Of a DNA stretch of 64,000 nucleotides, positions 52,325 to 61,550 are shown piece by piece; within the stretch, counting starts at the first letter, position 1; every line of letters begins with the position of its first letter. The stretch spans positions 182,176 through 246,175 of the forward strand of contig NZ_JAGHQX010000009.1 of the NCBI RefSeq assembly GCF_017744095.1. The letters are read 5' to 3'. The position numbers were made by a program, and so were the translations under genes. The notes beneath the pieces are model-generated. The model was not told where the DNA came from and did not search any database. It saw only the letters and a list, made by a program, of their open reading frames with translations. Source of the stretch: Shimia sp. R10_1. Lineage in GTDB: Bacteria > Pseudomonadota > Alphaproteobacteria > Rhodobacterales > Rhodobacteraceae.

Positions 52325-53141
52325 GGGACTGTTGCATTAATCGCTTTGGTCCGAATTTGTGCTGAGCGCTTCGATGAGTTACGCCACATCGAACAGCTTG
52401 GCGATAAACTGAACCTCTCCGAGAACGCCTGGTTGTTTGTGATGAATGTGGCCTCGTTTGATGGTTCGGATGGTCTCTAGCCCGCTCAAGGTCGCTTTGG
52501 CCGTTCGCAGGGATCTGAAGCTCTGGCGGTATCCGAGTAGCCTTTTCATGGCGGCAGGATCGCTCTCGATCAGATTGTTTTGCCACTTCCGGTCGACATG
52601 CCTGATGCTGTCGAAATGTGGGTCATATCGGCGGTTGATCTCGCGAATGACACGCCGATATGTATGTGCTTTATCGGTGACAATTGTCACCGGTCGGTGC
52701 AGTCGAACGCGCTCAATCGCCTTGTTGAGAAAGGCACTGGCAGCTTTTGCATCCCGTCGAGCTGTCAGGCGGAAATCGACCACTTGGCCATTCGCATCAA
52801 CAGCCCGCCACAAATACCGCCACTTACCTCCGACGCGGATGTAGGTTTCGTCCACGTGCCAGTCGACGCTGGCGCGGCGCAGATGCTTCTCAGTGCGCTT
52901 GGTCAGTTCGGGACCGAATTTCTGCACCCATCGAAACACGGTCGACCGATCAACATCGATGCTGCGCTCTGAAAGTAGGTCGACGACATCCTGGTAAGAA
53001 AGCGAAAAACGCAGATACCAGCGAACCGCGCAAAGAATGACCTCACGCGGGAAACGGTGGTGTTTGAACGGGGATCTACGCGGCATCGGCAACCTCAAAA
53101 GCCAAAGTCTCGCCAACAAAGACGATTAATGCAACAGTCCC
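52325..53141 (-). mobile_element. IS6-family insertion sequence, copy 1 (817 bp)
   Basis: Ends GGGACTGTTGCATTAATCG (left) and the reverse-complementary ATTAATGCAACAGTCCC (right) are the inverted repeats. The same element recurs at 63057-63873, exactly 10,732 bp later; the transposase ORFs translate identically. No 8-bp target duplication flanks it (CACCAAGG left, CTTACGAG right), as expected after deletion or recombination. It cuts off a cas2-like tail on the left and an older IS6 element on the right. Confidence 0.92.
52379..53086 (-). CDS. IS6-family transposase, copy 1
   Basis: 235-residue DDE transposase. N-terminal zinc/HTH-like part (HHRFPREVILCAVRWYLRFS, STVFRWVQKFGPEL), then catalytic Asp in DWHVDETYIRVGGKW, Asp in VTDKAHTY and Glu in NNLIESDPAAMKRLLG. 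All three catalytic residues are present, so it is probably active by replicative, IS26-like transposition. Start at the ATG giving MPRRSPFKHHRFP; a longer upstream frame is possible. Confidence 0.93.
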   Translation of the reverse strand: MPRRSPFKHHRFPREVILCAVRWYLRFSLSYQDVVDLLSERSIDVDRSTVFRWVQKFGPELTKRTEKHLRRASVDWHVDETYIRVGGKWRYLWRAVDANGQVVDFRLTARRDAKAASAFLNKAIERVRLHRPVTIVTDKAHTYRRVIREINRRYDPHFDSIRHVDRKWQNNLIESDPAAMKRLLGYRQSFRSLRTAKATLSGLETIRTIKRGHIHHKQPGVLGEVQFIAKLFDVA

Positions 53142-53704
53142 CTTACGAGACTGTCCGGCGCTGGGTCGTCAAGTTCGGGCCACAGATCGCGCGCAAATTT
53201 CGACAGCGACAAGGCCGCTTCGGCGATATCTGGCATCTCGATGAGGTTGTCGTGAGAGTATCTGGCCGCAAGTTTTGGCTGTGGCGCGCGGTCGATCAGC
53301 ATGGCGTCGTTCTGGACGAAATCATCCAACCGAAACGCAACAAACGTGCCGCCAAATGGCTGTTGCGCAGTCTGATAAACCGTCTTGGTTTTATTCCCAA
53401 ACGGATCATCACAGACAAGCTGCGCTCATATGGCGCCGCCATACGGGAGATCGCGCCGGGCCTGAAACACTGGTCGCACAAGGGCCTCAACAACCGGGCA
53501 GAAAACAGTCATCTACCATTCCGAAAGCGGGAACGAACAATGCAAGGCCACAGGACTGTCGGCGGGTTGCAAAGGTTTGTGGCCACCCATTCAGCCGTTT
53601 GCAATCGTTTCAGTGTCCCCGCACACCGCCGCTCAGCCCTCACAATCAGATATCACCACCTCGAGGCATTTGATGTCTGGAATGCTGCCACAAAGACCGC
53701 TTGA
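53142..53704 (+). pseudogene. Truncated IS6 transposase, C-terminal part
   Basis: Translation from the IS edge: YETVRRWVVKFGPQIARKF, DIWHLDEVVVRVSGRKFWLW (first Asp), RIITDKLRSYGAAIREI (second Asp), HKGLNNRAENSHLPFRKRER (Glu). A different IS6 subgroup from the intact copies. The missing N-terminus (MNSSSISYKHHRFPPQ...) is found at 62948-63056. A run-on frame from within IS copy 1 is chimeric and not a real start. Confidence 0.85.
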
Positions 53705-53755
53705 AATTCGCAAGCCAGGATTTCTATGTGGATCATCGGTTAACGTGACAACACC
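53142..53755 (+). mobile_element. Older IS6-family element, right half (C-terminal part)
   Basis: Begins abruptly at the edge of IS copy 1 and ends with the terminal repeat GTTAACGTGACAACACC (53739-53755). That repeat is the exact reverse complement of GGTGTTGTCACGTTAAC at 62886-62902, the other end of the same element at the far side of the module. The two halves (614 and 171 bp) add up to 785 bp, about 33 bp short of a normal element. Confidence 0.8.
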
Positions 53756-53860
53756 CATCAGCGGATATGCCGTTCGATCCAGCATTGCTGAGCTTCCCCC
53801 GATCAAGAACCTGATCTCAAGGGCGCGGCAATGTTGTCTGGCCGAGCCATAGTCGCAGAG
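53756..53860 (-). pseudogene. Gene fragment next to the older IS (left edge of module)
   Basis: 35 open codons on the minus strand read LCDYGSARQHC, ALEIRFLIGGSSAMLDRT and AYPLM, then run straight into the older IS end. If the module is closed into a circle, the frame continues, codon for codon, into the fragment at 62885-62808. Family not recognised. Confidence 0.35.
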
Positions 53861-53887
53861 TTAACGCGCAAGGGCTGCATCATCCGG

Positions 53888-54883
53888 TCACGTGGCGTCC
53901 CAATCCAGAATGATAAACGGTTCTTCGATCACCCGTTGTGAAATATCTGAATAGACACGTTCGATATCCTGCACTGGGACACTGACGGACAGGGCGCTGA
54001 AATCCTGCCCTTTTTCAGCCAGCCACCCCAACGCTTTTTCAAACCCCGAGAAGATACTGTGAGGCGCGTTGTTATACCCCTCAAGCAACTCTTCCCAGAC
54101 GAACCCGCGGCTGTGGATTGGCAGTTCCCATTCCCAGCCGCTGCGCAGGTTGACATAGCTAAAGAAAACCTCGCGCAGGATGTCATGGGCCGGGATATCG
54201 GTGCGTTGATGCCAGGGCACGCCGACCAGAACAACTTCTCCGCCTTGCCTGACGATGCGGCAGGCGTCCAGCACGGCGGCCTCATGGCCCGAACAATCGA
54301 CCACCAGTGCCACTTTGCGGGCAAAAGCGGGATCCTCCACCGGCATTTCGGCGAAGGTGCTGTTTACCCCCGACTGTTCAACCTGCGCACGGCGCAGCGG
54401 GTCTGGTTCAACCACCGAAACGTTGTAACCGCCAATTTTGAAGTTCTGGGCGGCCAGAATGCCAACAGGCCCAGCCCCGCAGATCACGACACTATCCCCC
54501 GGACGGGCCTTCGTGGTCATCAGCGTTGTCATGGACACACCCATAAGCCGGGCCAGCAATGCGGTTTCCGGTGTCATCCCGTGTGGCACGGGCAAGGTAT
54601 GACGGGCCTGATACTGCTGGGTTGAGCGATGATGACCCATGCAAAAACGCAGATCCCCGACCGCAACGCCCTGCACATCCGCGCCGACCTCATCGACACG
54701 GAAAACAGCGGCGTATCCTGGGCGAATGGGAAAATCGTCCCCACTCGCCCAGGCCAGTTCCGTGCCTTGGCTGATCAGGGTCGCCACCGTCGGCCCCCTG
54801 ATTTCGTCTGCGGCAAGCGGAGCGTCTTGATAGTCAGACAACACAAAGGTGTTTTTGGCGGGAAAGACGATTTCCTGAGGCAT
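53888..54883 (-). CDS. Medium-chain dehydrogenase/reductase (MDR family)
   Basis: 331-residue alcohol/polyol dehydrogenase-like protein. NAD(P) site GDSVVICGAGPVGILAAQNF; GroES-like N-terminal half with GTELAWASGDDFPIRPGYA. The structural-zinc four-Cys loop is absent and the catalytic-zinc Cys is not in its usual GHE context, so it may be zinc-free. Last intact gene of the leftward ABC operon; probably oxidises the imported polyol or sugar. Confidence 0.85.
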   Translation of the reverse strand: MPQEIVFPAKNTFVLSDYQDAPLAADEIRGPTVATLISQGTELAWASGDDFPIRPGYAAVFRVDEVGADVQGVAVGDLRFCMGHHRSTQQYQARHTLPVPHGMTPETALLARLMGVSMTTLMTTKARPGDSVVICGAGPVGILAAQNFKIGGYNVSVVEPDPLRRAQVEQSGVNSTFAEMPVEDPAFARKVALVVDCSGHEAAVLDACRIVRQGGEVVLVGVPWHQRTDIPAHDILREVFFSYVNLRSGWEWELPIHSRGFVWEELLEGYNNAPHSIFSGFEKALGWLAEKGQDFSALSVSVPVQDIERVYSDISQRVIEEPFIILDWDAT

Positions 54884-54898
54884 TAGAGTGTCCTTTCG

Positions 54899-55972
54899 TC
54901 AGAGCGACAGGCTGTCGCCGCTTGCGGTGTCAAACAGGTGGAGGGCATCGGGGTCGAAATGCACCGTAACCTCGGCGCCCGGAGCGGGCCTGCCCAATGC
55001 CGGAACCTCGGCGATCAATTCGTGCGGTCCGGCGCGCAGGTCCAGCAGGGCCTCGTTGCCCAGATACTCGGTCACTTCGACCCGAGCAGGGGCGGTGTTG
55101 TGGTCAACGTCCTTTGCCAGAGACAGGCCGTTGGGTCGAATTCCGATGGTCACGGCCTGATCTTCGGCCAGAACACCTTTGAAGCGGTCTGGCACAGAAA
55201 GGAGCAGGCCATCCGCCTCCAGCCGCCCCTGTCGCACACGGGCCGGGATCATGTTCATCGGGGGTGAACCGATGAACGTGGCAACGAACGTGTTGTTGGG
55301 CTGGCTATAGACCTGTTCCGGCGTGCCCACCTGCTCGATATGGCCGTCGCGCATGATGACGATCTTGTCGGCAAGGGTCATCGCCTCGACCTGATCGTGG
55401 GTGACATACAGAACCGTTGTGCCGAGGCGATTGTGCAGCTTGGCGATCTCTAACCGCACCTGCGTGCGCAGCTTGGCGTCCAGGTTGGAGAGCGGTTCGT
55501 CAAACAGGAACACATCCGGTGTGCGCACCATGGCGCGGCCCATGGCGACCCTCTGACGCTGTCCGCCGGACAGCTGCGCAGGACGGCGCGATAGCAGCTC
55601 GGCCAGCCCAAGCGTGGAGGCGACCTCATCGACGCGGCGGGCGACCTCGTCAGCGGGCAGGCTCAGCGGTTTAAGCGAGAACTCCATGTTCTGGCGTACG
55701 GTCATATGGGGATAAAGCGCATAGTTCTGGAACACCATCGCCACGCCGCGATCCTTGGGCGCGACCTCGTTCACGCGCGCGCCGCCGATCGACAGGTCGC
55801 CATCCGAGACATCTTCGAGCCCCGCAACCATGCGCAGTGTCGTGGTCTTGCCGCAGCCCGAGGGGCCAAGAAGAACGACGAATTCACCTTCTTCTACGTC
55901 CAGATCAATGCCGTGGACGACCTCGACCGCCCCGTACCGTTTGATGACATTTCTCAGCGTGATTGCCGACAT
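54899..55972 (-). CDS. Sugar-type ABC transporter ATPase (MalK/UgpC-like)
   Basis: 357 residues. Walker [36 protein letters not shown], switch [14 protein letters not shown], then a TOBE domain with ATFIGSPPMNMIPARVRQG. Energises the two permeases encoded upstream. Fifteen bp before the MDR dehydrogenase. Confidence 0.94.
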   Translation of the reverse strand: MSAITLRNVIKRYGAVEVVHGIDLDVEEGEFVVLLGPSGCGKTTTLRMVAGLEDVSDGDLSIGGARVNEVAPKDRGVAMVFQNYALYPHMTVRQNMEFSLKPLSLPADEVARRVDEVASTLGLAELLSRRPAQLSGGQRQRVAMGRAMVRTPDVFLFDEPLSNLDAKLRTQVRLEIAKLHNRLGTTVLYVTHDQVEAMTLADKIVIMRDGHIEQVGTPEQVYSQPNNTFVATFIGSPPMNMIPARVRQGRLEADGLLLSVPDRFKGVLAEDQAVTIGIRPNGLSLAKDVDHNTAPARVEVTEYLGNEALLDLRAGPHELIAEVPALGRPAPGAEVTVHFDPDALHLFDTASGDSLSL

Positions 55973-55982
55973 TGCACTTCCT

Positions 55983-56807
55983 TTACTTGACCGAACCCAT
56001 CGTCAGCCCGCGCACCAGCCAACGCTGGCAGGTCAGGACAAAGACGACACCGGGAATGAGAATGACAAACGAGCCGGCCATGATACGACCCCACTGCACC
56101 GCATCTGACGACCAAAACGACATGACTGCCACAGGCGCCGTTTGCGCGTTCGAGCCAGTGAGCATCAGAGCGAACAGAAACTCGTTCCATGAGAAGATGA
56201 AACAGAACACCGCCGACACCGCGAGGCCGGGTGCTGCCAGAGGCAGCGTAACCTTCCAGAAGATCGAGATCAGCCCGTGCCCGTCTACGGCAGCGGCTTC
56301 TTCCAGCGCGGTTGGCACTTCGTCAAAGAAACCTTTCATCAGCCAGACGGTCAGCGGGATGTTCGCCGTGGAATAGACGATGATCAGCGCGATGGGGGTG
56401 TCCAGCAGGCCCACGGTTTTGAAGATGATGTAGTAGGGCACGACCACAGCGATAGGTGGGAACATGCGCATTGACAGGATCCAGAAGGCAACATCGTTCA
56501 TCCGTTTGTGCTTGATCCGGCTGATCGCATAGGCGGCGATGCTGCCAAAAAACACCGAGAACACCGTCGATCCCAGCGCCACGATCAAGCTGTTTGCGAT
56601 GAACTTGCCAAAAGGGCGCATCGCGAACAGGTCGCGATAGTGATCCAGCGTCGGCTCAAAGATCATCGCCGGAGGTCGCTGGAACATGATCGGGCTGGGT
56701 TTGACCGAGGATGAGACGATCAAATAGATCGGCGTCATGAAAACGATTAGGGCAATCCCCAGCAGGGTGTAGACTAGGATCGCTTGTTGGGTGCTAGGTT
56801 TGTTCAT
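55983..56807 (-). CDS. Carbohydrate ABC transporter permease, MalG-type
   Basis: 274 residues, six helices, EAA loop TALEEAAAVDGHGLISIFWK near residue 180, terminal LVRGLTMGSVK. Ten bp after the ATPase in reverse order and ten bp from the other permease gene: a tight operon. Confidence 0.93.
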   Translation of the reverse strand: MNKPSTQQAILVYTLLGIALIVFMTPIYLIVSSSVKPSPIMFQRPPAMIFEPTLDHYRDLFAMRPFGKFIANSLIVALGSTVFSVFFGSIAAYAISRIKHKRMNDVAFWILSMRMFPPIAVVVPYYIIFKTVGLLDTPIALIIVYSTANIPLTVWLMKGFFDEVPTALEEAAAVDGHGLISIFWKVTLPLAAPGLAVSAVFCFIFSWNEFLFALMLTGSNAQTAPVAVMSFWSSDAVQWGRIMAGSFVILIPGVVFVLTCQRWLVRGLTMGSVK

Positions 56808-56817
56808 ATCGTCACCG

Positions 56818-57705
56818 TCAGCTCTGCATTGGATCGCGGTTGAGGGATTTGAAGAAGAAGGTGATCAGCACGACGATGATGATCAGCGACACGAAAGACG
56901 CCGCCGCTCCGACCCCCATCTGCCAGAAGGTGAAGGACTGCCGGTAGATGTACAAAGACAGCACTTCGGTTGAATCGCCGGGGCCGCCTTTGGTCAGCAC
57001 AAAGATGATGTCGTAGATCTTGAACGCATCGATGGCACGCAGGAACAGCAGGCTGACCAGAACCGGTTTCAGCTGCGGCAGCGTCACATAGCGAAAGACC
57101 TGCCAGCGGGTGTTTCCGTCGATGCGCGCGGCCTCATAGGGTTCGGGCGACAGGCTGGTCAGCGCGGCGGCAGTGCCCATCATGATGAACGGCGTCCACT
57201 GCCAGATATCGGCGATGGCAATTGCCCAAAGCGCCCAGTCCGGCGAGGTGATCCATGAGACGGGGCCAAGGCCAAGGAAACTGAGGAAATAGTTCAGATA
57301 GCCCAGCTCGGGGAAGTAGAGAAACAGCCAGACAAGCCCCACGATCACCGGTGAGATCATCATCGGTATCAGCAGCAGCGTCCGCGCGATCCCCATTCCG
57401 GGGAGCCGCTGCGTGACCAACAACGCAAGACCCACACCTATGAACAGCTGGATGCTGAGCGTGATGGCCATCAGCTGAAAGGTGATCTTCAGCGCGTGCA
57501 GGAAGTCGCCGGTCGTCAGAACGTTCTGATAGTTGCTCCAACCCACGAACACGCGCGGCACAAAGGGTTTGGCCAGATCGTAAGACCGGAAGCTCAGATA
57601 CCCTGCATAGAGCATCGGGTAGATCGTCGTCAGGAACAGGATCAGGATGGCAGGCAGCAGAAAGATCAAGAAAATCCGTCTGTTGCGTTTGCGGATATAC
57701 GCCAT
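56818..57705 (-). CDS. Carbohydrate ABC transporter permease, MalF-type
   Basis: 295 residues, six helices, EAA loop YEAARIDGNTRWQVFRYVTL near residue 205. FLIFLLPAILILFLTTIYPM is the typical first helix. Pairs with the MalG-type permease. Confidence 0.93.
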   Translation of the reverse strand: MAYIRKRNRRIFLIFLLPAILILFLTTIYPMLYAGYLSFRSYDLAKPFVPRVFVGWSNYQNVLTTGDFLHALKITFQLMAITLSIQLFIGVGLALLVTQRLPGMGIARTLLLIPMMISPVIVGLVWLFLYFPELGYLNYFLSFLGLGPVSWITSPDWALWAIAIADIWQWTPFIMMGTAAALTSLSPEPYEAARIDGNTRWQVFRYVTLPQLKPVLVSLLFLRAIDAFKIYDIIFVLTKGGPGDSTEVLSLYIYRQSFTFWQMGVGAAASFVSLIIIVVLITFFFKSLNRDPMQS

Positions 57706-57740
57706 GAAGCAGAGCCTTGGTGAAAGAGTTCGTATCTTGG

Positions 57741-57771
57741 CGCTGCCCCGGCATGCGGAACCGGGGCAGCG
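57741..57771 (-). terminator. Hairpin between binding-protein and permease genes
   Basis: 11-bp perfect arms CGCTGCCCCGG and CCGGGGCAGCG around a 9-base loop, 12 bp past the binding-protein stop. The third such hairpin after a binding-protein gene in this window. Confidence 0.65.
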
Positions 57772-57783
57772 GGGAGGCCGGCC

Positions 57784-59187
57784 TTAGTTGAAAATGTCGG
57801 CCGGTGCGTCGTTGATCCAGCGCAGGCGCAGATCCTCGGGGAAGACCTTGAGCCGTGTGTTGATCTTGGTGCAGGCATTGGTCAGCGCTTCGTCCGCTGT
57901 CTCGGTTTCACCCGCCATGTACTTATTCAGTTCCACGCCAAAGATTTCTTCGACATCAGCATAGAACGGGTGGAAAATACGACGGCGCGCGTTGTCCTGC
58001 GTTTCGAGAAGCACCTTGTAGTAGGGGTATTTCTCTTGCAGCTCGGGGTCGGACAGGATCGACTTGTGAAACTGGCTGACGCCCGATCCTTCCTCGGCAA
58101 AGCGGCGCATCATGTCACGTGATGTGCCCCATTTGATGAACGCCCACGCGGCCTCTTTTTCCTGATCGGTGGCCTTGGAGTTGATGCCAAAGCTCAGCGC
58201 GCCGGTCATGGTTGGCTGCGGGTTGCCATCCCCGGTCGGGCTGGCGGCATAGCCGGCCTCGCCCACGGTTGGCAGAACGGCCTCATCGGGGTTGGTCAGA
58301 CGCACGGTACGCACCGACCAATAGCTGGACTGGGCGACCTCGGCCCGTTCCATGTAACCGGTGCGGATGTCCCACATCAGACCCAGATAATCCGGCGGGT
58401 TGAACGCCACGAGGCGTTTCATCACATCCGCTGCGGCCAGTGCAGCCTCACTGTCCATCGCGCACAGGCCAGTTTCCGGGTCCCAATAGCTGCCACCAAA
58501 GCTGCGCATGATCGGGAAGAAATCATGGGTGATCGCACCGGCTACCCGGCTATAGGCCTGTGCGTTGCCATAGAAATCTTTCTCAAGCGTTTCGCCAGCC
58601 AAGGTTTCGCCAGCGGGTCGGGTAAAGAATTCGGCAATGTCGATATACTGATCCCATGTTTGTGCCGGGGCCAGATCGTAACCGTATTTCTCTTTGAACG
58701 CCGCCTGTTCTTCGGCGTTTTCATACAGGTCCTTGCGGTAGTTCTGATGCCAGATCATGCCCGAGGCCGGGAAGGCCAGCAGACGACCCTGCCATGTGTT
58801 CTCTTGCAATTGGATCGGGATGATGTCGTCCAGATGGATTTCCTCAGCGTCGCGCTTGACCAGATCAGTCAGATCCTCCAACGCGCCGGATTCCCCCAGT
58901 ACGCCAACCCACGGGCTGTCGACCCACATCAGCTGATAGGACGGGTCATTGGCGCTGGCCTCGATCACGATCTTGTCGATCAGGCCGGGATAGGGAAACA
59001 TGTCGATCTGCACTTTCGCGCCGGTCAGTTCCTCGAACTCATCCACGATCGGGGCAAGACGGGTGACAGAGGTGTCACCGATGGCCAGCATCTTTAGCTC
59101 AACGCCGTCAAAATCCTTTGCGTAGCCCACCGTCGCCGCAGTTATGGCGACGGCTGACGCAAATGCGGTCAGTCCTAATGGTTTCAT
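57784..59187 (-). CDS. Sugar-type ABC transporter substrate-binding protein
   Basis: 467-residue periplasmic binding protein of the extracellular solute-binding family 1. Signal peptide MKPLGLTAFASAVAITAATV with cleavage near residue 23. Mature part: IGDTSVTRLAPIVDEFEELT, SYQLMWVDSPWVGVLGESGA, IPIQLQENTWQGRLLAFPAS and GALSFGINSKATDQEKEAAW. Aromatic-rich pocket segments suggest a polyol or sugar ligand. First structural gene of the ABC set. Confidence 0.9.
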   Translation of the reverse strand: MKPLGLTAFASAVAITAATVGYAKDFDGVELKMLAIGDTSVTRLAPIVDEFEELTGAKVQIDMFPYPGLIDKIVIEASANDPSYQLMWVDSPWVGVLGESGALEDLTDLVKRDAEEIHLDDIIPIQLQENTWQGRLLAFPASGMIWHQNYRKDLYENAEEQAAFKEKYGYDLAPAQTWDQYIDIAEFFTRPAGETLAGETLEKDFYGNAQAYSRVAGAITHDFFPIMRSFGGSYWDPETGLCAMDSEAALAAADVMKRLVAFNPPDYLGLMWDIRTGYMERAEVAQSSYWSVRTVRLTNPDEAVLPTVGEAGYAASPTGDGNPQPTMTGALSFGINSKATDQEKEAAWAFIKWGTSRDMMRRFAEEGSGVSQFHKSILSDPELQEKYPYYKVLLETQDNARRRIFHPFYADVEEIFGVELNKYMAGETETADEALTNACTKINTRLKVFPEDLRLRWINDAPADIFN

Positions 59188-59221
59188 GGTTTCTCCTCCG
59201 CTGTGCGACGCTTTCCGCGTC

Positions 59222-59238
59222 TTGATGAAACGTTTAAC
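59222..59238. promoter_or_regulatory. LacI-type operator candidate upstream of binding-protein gene
   Basis: TTGATGAAACGTTTAAC, with the AAACGTTT palindromic core, 35 bp before the start codon of the binding protein. A 16-of-17 match occurs at 59795-59811. Confidence 0.6.
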
Positions 59239-59261
59239 CTTTTGTCAGTTTTTTGCACCGG

Positions 59262-59777
59262 TCATTTGCCCTGCGACGGAGTCCAGAGCATCTCAGACGC
59301 CTCTGCCTCATATCCCAACGGCCCGTTGGCGCTGACGATCTCAAGGTATTGGCCCCAGGGGGCACGCAGATACATCCAGACCAGTTGGTCCATCGGCCCA
59401 CCTTCGATCAGAGTTGGCCCTTCCAGCACGTCCACGCCCTTGGCTTTCAGCCGTTCGGCAGTGGCAAAGGCGTCTTCGACCTCAAAGGCCATATGCATCG
59501 CGCCAACCTCACCATTGTGCTTGATGGGTGTGGGATCGGAGACGCCCGAATATTCGAACACCTCCAGCGATCCGCCGCGTCCGATCTGCAAAACCCGCTG
59601 GTCCGAGATCCTACACCCCGCTGGAACACCCAGCCGGGTCAGCATGAAATCGTCATCCACATCGACCGCGCCGCATTCCATAATCGTGACCGCCCCGAAA
59701 ACGTCGGTGAAGAAGGCCACAGCCTCTTCCATATCCGGCACGGTGAAACCGATATGATGTAAACCCAATGTGGTCAA
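59262..59777 (-). CDS. VOC-family (glyoxalase-fold) protein
   Basis: 171 residues with two paired beta-alpha-beta units. Metal ligands look intact: His in LHHIGFTV, Glu in GSLEVFEYS, His in GAMHMAFEVED and Glu in GQYLEIVSANG. Could be an epimerase, lyase or dioxygenase acting on the imported compound. Its own operator-like site lies upstream. Confidence 0.87.
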   Translation of the reverse strand: MTTLGLHHIGFTVPDMEEAVAFFTDVFGAVTIMECGAVDVDDDFMLTRLGVPAGCRISDQRVLQIGRGGSLEVFEYSGVSDPTPIKHNGEVGAMHMAFEVEDAFATAERLKAKGVDVLEGPTLIEGGPMDQLVWMYLRAPWGQYLEIVSANGPLGYEAEASEMLWTPSQGK

Positions 59778-59794
59778 AGCAGCCTCCCTTCTGT

Positions 59795-59811
59795 TTGATG
59801 AAACGATTAAC
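59795..59811. promoter_or_regulatory. LacI-type operator candidate upstream of VOC gene
   Basis: TTGATGAAACGATTAAC, 18 bp before the VOC start codon; differs from the site at 59222-59238 at one base. Confidence 0.6.
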
Positions 59812-59877
59812 GCACTAGATGGTTACTTCGTCAAGGAGGAATTTTCCCGCCGTCATCATAATTGGTCAGGTAACACC

Positions 59878-61527
59878 TCAGGCCAGGTCGCGGCGATCCT
59901 CATTGCGTTCGTCCGCGAAAATGACCGCTGGCAGAGGATCAAGGCCCCGCACCATGTCGGACGCTTTTTCCCCGATCATGATGGTCGGCGCATTTGTGTT
60001 GGACGAGTTGATCGCTGGCATGATGGAAGCATCGCAAACCCGGATGCCTTCAAGCCCATGTATCTTCAGCTCGGTGTCCACCACTGCCATGTCATCATGC
60101 CCCATCTTGCAGGTCCCGACCGGGTGGTGATCGGTCTTGGCAATTCCCATGGCATAGTCCAGCACCTCAGCCTCGGACGCATTTCGGCCGGGCAGAACCT
60201 CGTGCCGGACATAGTCTTTCAGCGCAGGTTGCTGCATGATTTCGCGCGCTATTTCCAGCCCGCGTAGGGACATTTCCCGATCATAGGGATCGCCCCAGAA
60301 ATTCGGATCAATCAAAGGGGCCGCGTCCGGTTGATCCGAGGCCAACCGCACGGTGCCGCGGGATCGCGGACGGGCAAAGGTGCTGTTCAAGGTGACTCCA
60401 CAGCCATCGATCTTGACGATGCCTTTCTCGATCCCGGATCCCTGCCCCAGATGGAACTGCATATCCGGCGCGTCGGCACCATCGTCCGCGTACCAGAACC
60501 CGCCCGTTTCGAACAGCGACGCCGTCACCGGGCCGGTCTTGGTCAGGTAGTATTGCAATCCGGCCAGAATGGTCCGGTCGATCCGATCCGTTCCATCATA
60601 GGTATGACGTCCCGTGCATTGCGAGATCGTGCATAGATCAACGTGATCCTGCAGGTTCGACCCAACGCCGGGCAGGTCATGTTGGACGTCGATCCCGACC
60701 GAGCGCAGGTGATCTGCAGGCCCGATACCGGACAGCATCAGCAGCCGGGGTGATCCAATCGCGCCAGAGGTCAGCAACACCTCGCACTCGGCCAGCAGGG
60801 TGGTGCGGTCCGATCCATTCATCACCTCGACGCCGGCCGCGCGCCTTTTGTCCAGAACGATCCGCCGGACCTGAGCCCCCGTCATCACTGTCAGGTTGGG
60901 TCGGGATTCGACCGGCTTCAGATAGGCTTGCGCGGTCGAGGACCTGCGCGCGTCTTTCTGCGTCAGCTGGTAAAACCCGCAACCGGCCTGCTGCTTGCCA
61001 TTGAAATCCGGGTTATACGGCAGACCCCATTGCTGCGCAGCCCGGATGAAAGCGCTGCAAATCGGCAGCGCGCCGCGCGGCATCGATACGCCCAGCGGAC
61101 CATCACCGCCGTGATAGTCATCTTCAAACCGCTCGTTCCCCTCGGCCCGTTTGAAATAGGGCAGAACCTCGCGATAGCTCCAGCCGTCGCAGCCGTGAAC
61201 CTCGGACCAGTTGTCATAATCCTTGCGGTTGCCCCGCGTGTAGATCTGCGCATTGATCGAAGACCCGCCACCGATCACCCGCGCCTGCGTGTACCACAGT
61301 GATCGACCGTTCAGACCCTTTTGCGGCACCGTGGACCAGCCCCAGGAGGCAATCCCCTTGGTCATCTTGGCAAAACCTGCAGGCATGTGAAACAACGGGC
61401 TGCGATCCCGCCCACCGGCCTCGACCAGCGCAACTGTGACGTCGGGGTCTTCGCTCAGGCGGGCGGCCAGCACACAGCCAGAGGACCCGCCACCAACGAT
61501 CACATAGTCGAAAATTTGACGCGACAT
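59878..61527 (-). CDS. GMC-family FAD oxidoreductase (choline dehydrogenase-like)
   Basis: 549 residues. FAD-binding DYVIVGGGSSGCVLAARLSE, GMC signatures GGGSSINAQIYTRGNRKDYD and LLTSGAIGSPRLLMLSGIGP, and the catalytic His/Asn region HPVGTCKMGHDD with INSSNTNAPTIMIGEKA. Oxidises an alcohol to an aldehyde or ketone using FAD and the respiratory chain. It lies between the LacI gene and the VOC/ABC genes, so the same compound is probably its substrate. Choline itself is less likely given the sugar-type importer. Confidence 0.92.
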   Translation of the reverse strand: MSRQIFDYVIVGGGSSGCVLAARLSEDPDVTVALVEAGGRDRSPLFHMPAGFAKMTKGIASWGWSTVPQKGLNGRSLWYTQARVIGGGSSINAQIYTRGNRKDYDNWSEVHGCDGWSYREVLPYFKRAEGNERFEDDYHGGDGPLGVSMPRGALPICSAFIRAAQQWGLPYNPDFNGKQQAGCGFYQLTQKDARRSSTAQAYLKPVESRPNLTVMTGAQVRRIVLDKRRAAGVEVMNGSDRTTLLAECEVLLTSGAIGSPRLLMLSGIGPADHLRSVGIDVQHDLPGVGSNLQDHVDLCTISQCTGRHTYDGTDRIDRTILAGLQYYLTKTGPVTASLFETGGFWYADDGADAPDMQFHLGQGSGIEKGIVKIDGCGVTLNSTFARPRSRGTVRLASDQPDAAPLIDPNFWGDPYDREMSLRGLEIAREIMQQPALKDYVRHEVLPGRNASEAEVLDYAMGIAKTDHHPVGTCKMGHDDMAVVDTELKIHGLEGIRVCDASIMPAINSSNTNAPTIMIGEKASDMVRGLDPLPAVIFADERNEDRRDLA

Positions 61528-61550
61528 TTGCGTTCCTCTGCACCAGAATT

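Noticed and set aside
52275..52586. A 103-codon minus-strand frame running from IS copy 1 into the left flank
   Set aside because: Its N-terminal part is an alternative frame of the IS transposase; only the last 15-16 codons outside the IS are of interest.
53057..53704. A 215-codon plus-strand frame starting inside IS copy 1
   Set aside because: The first 28 or so codons are antisense to the intact transposase gene; only the part from 53142 belongs to a real family. Annotated as a truncated older transposase.
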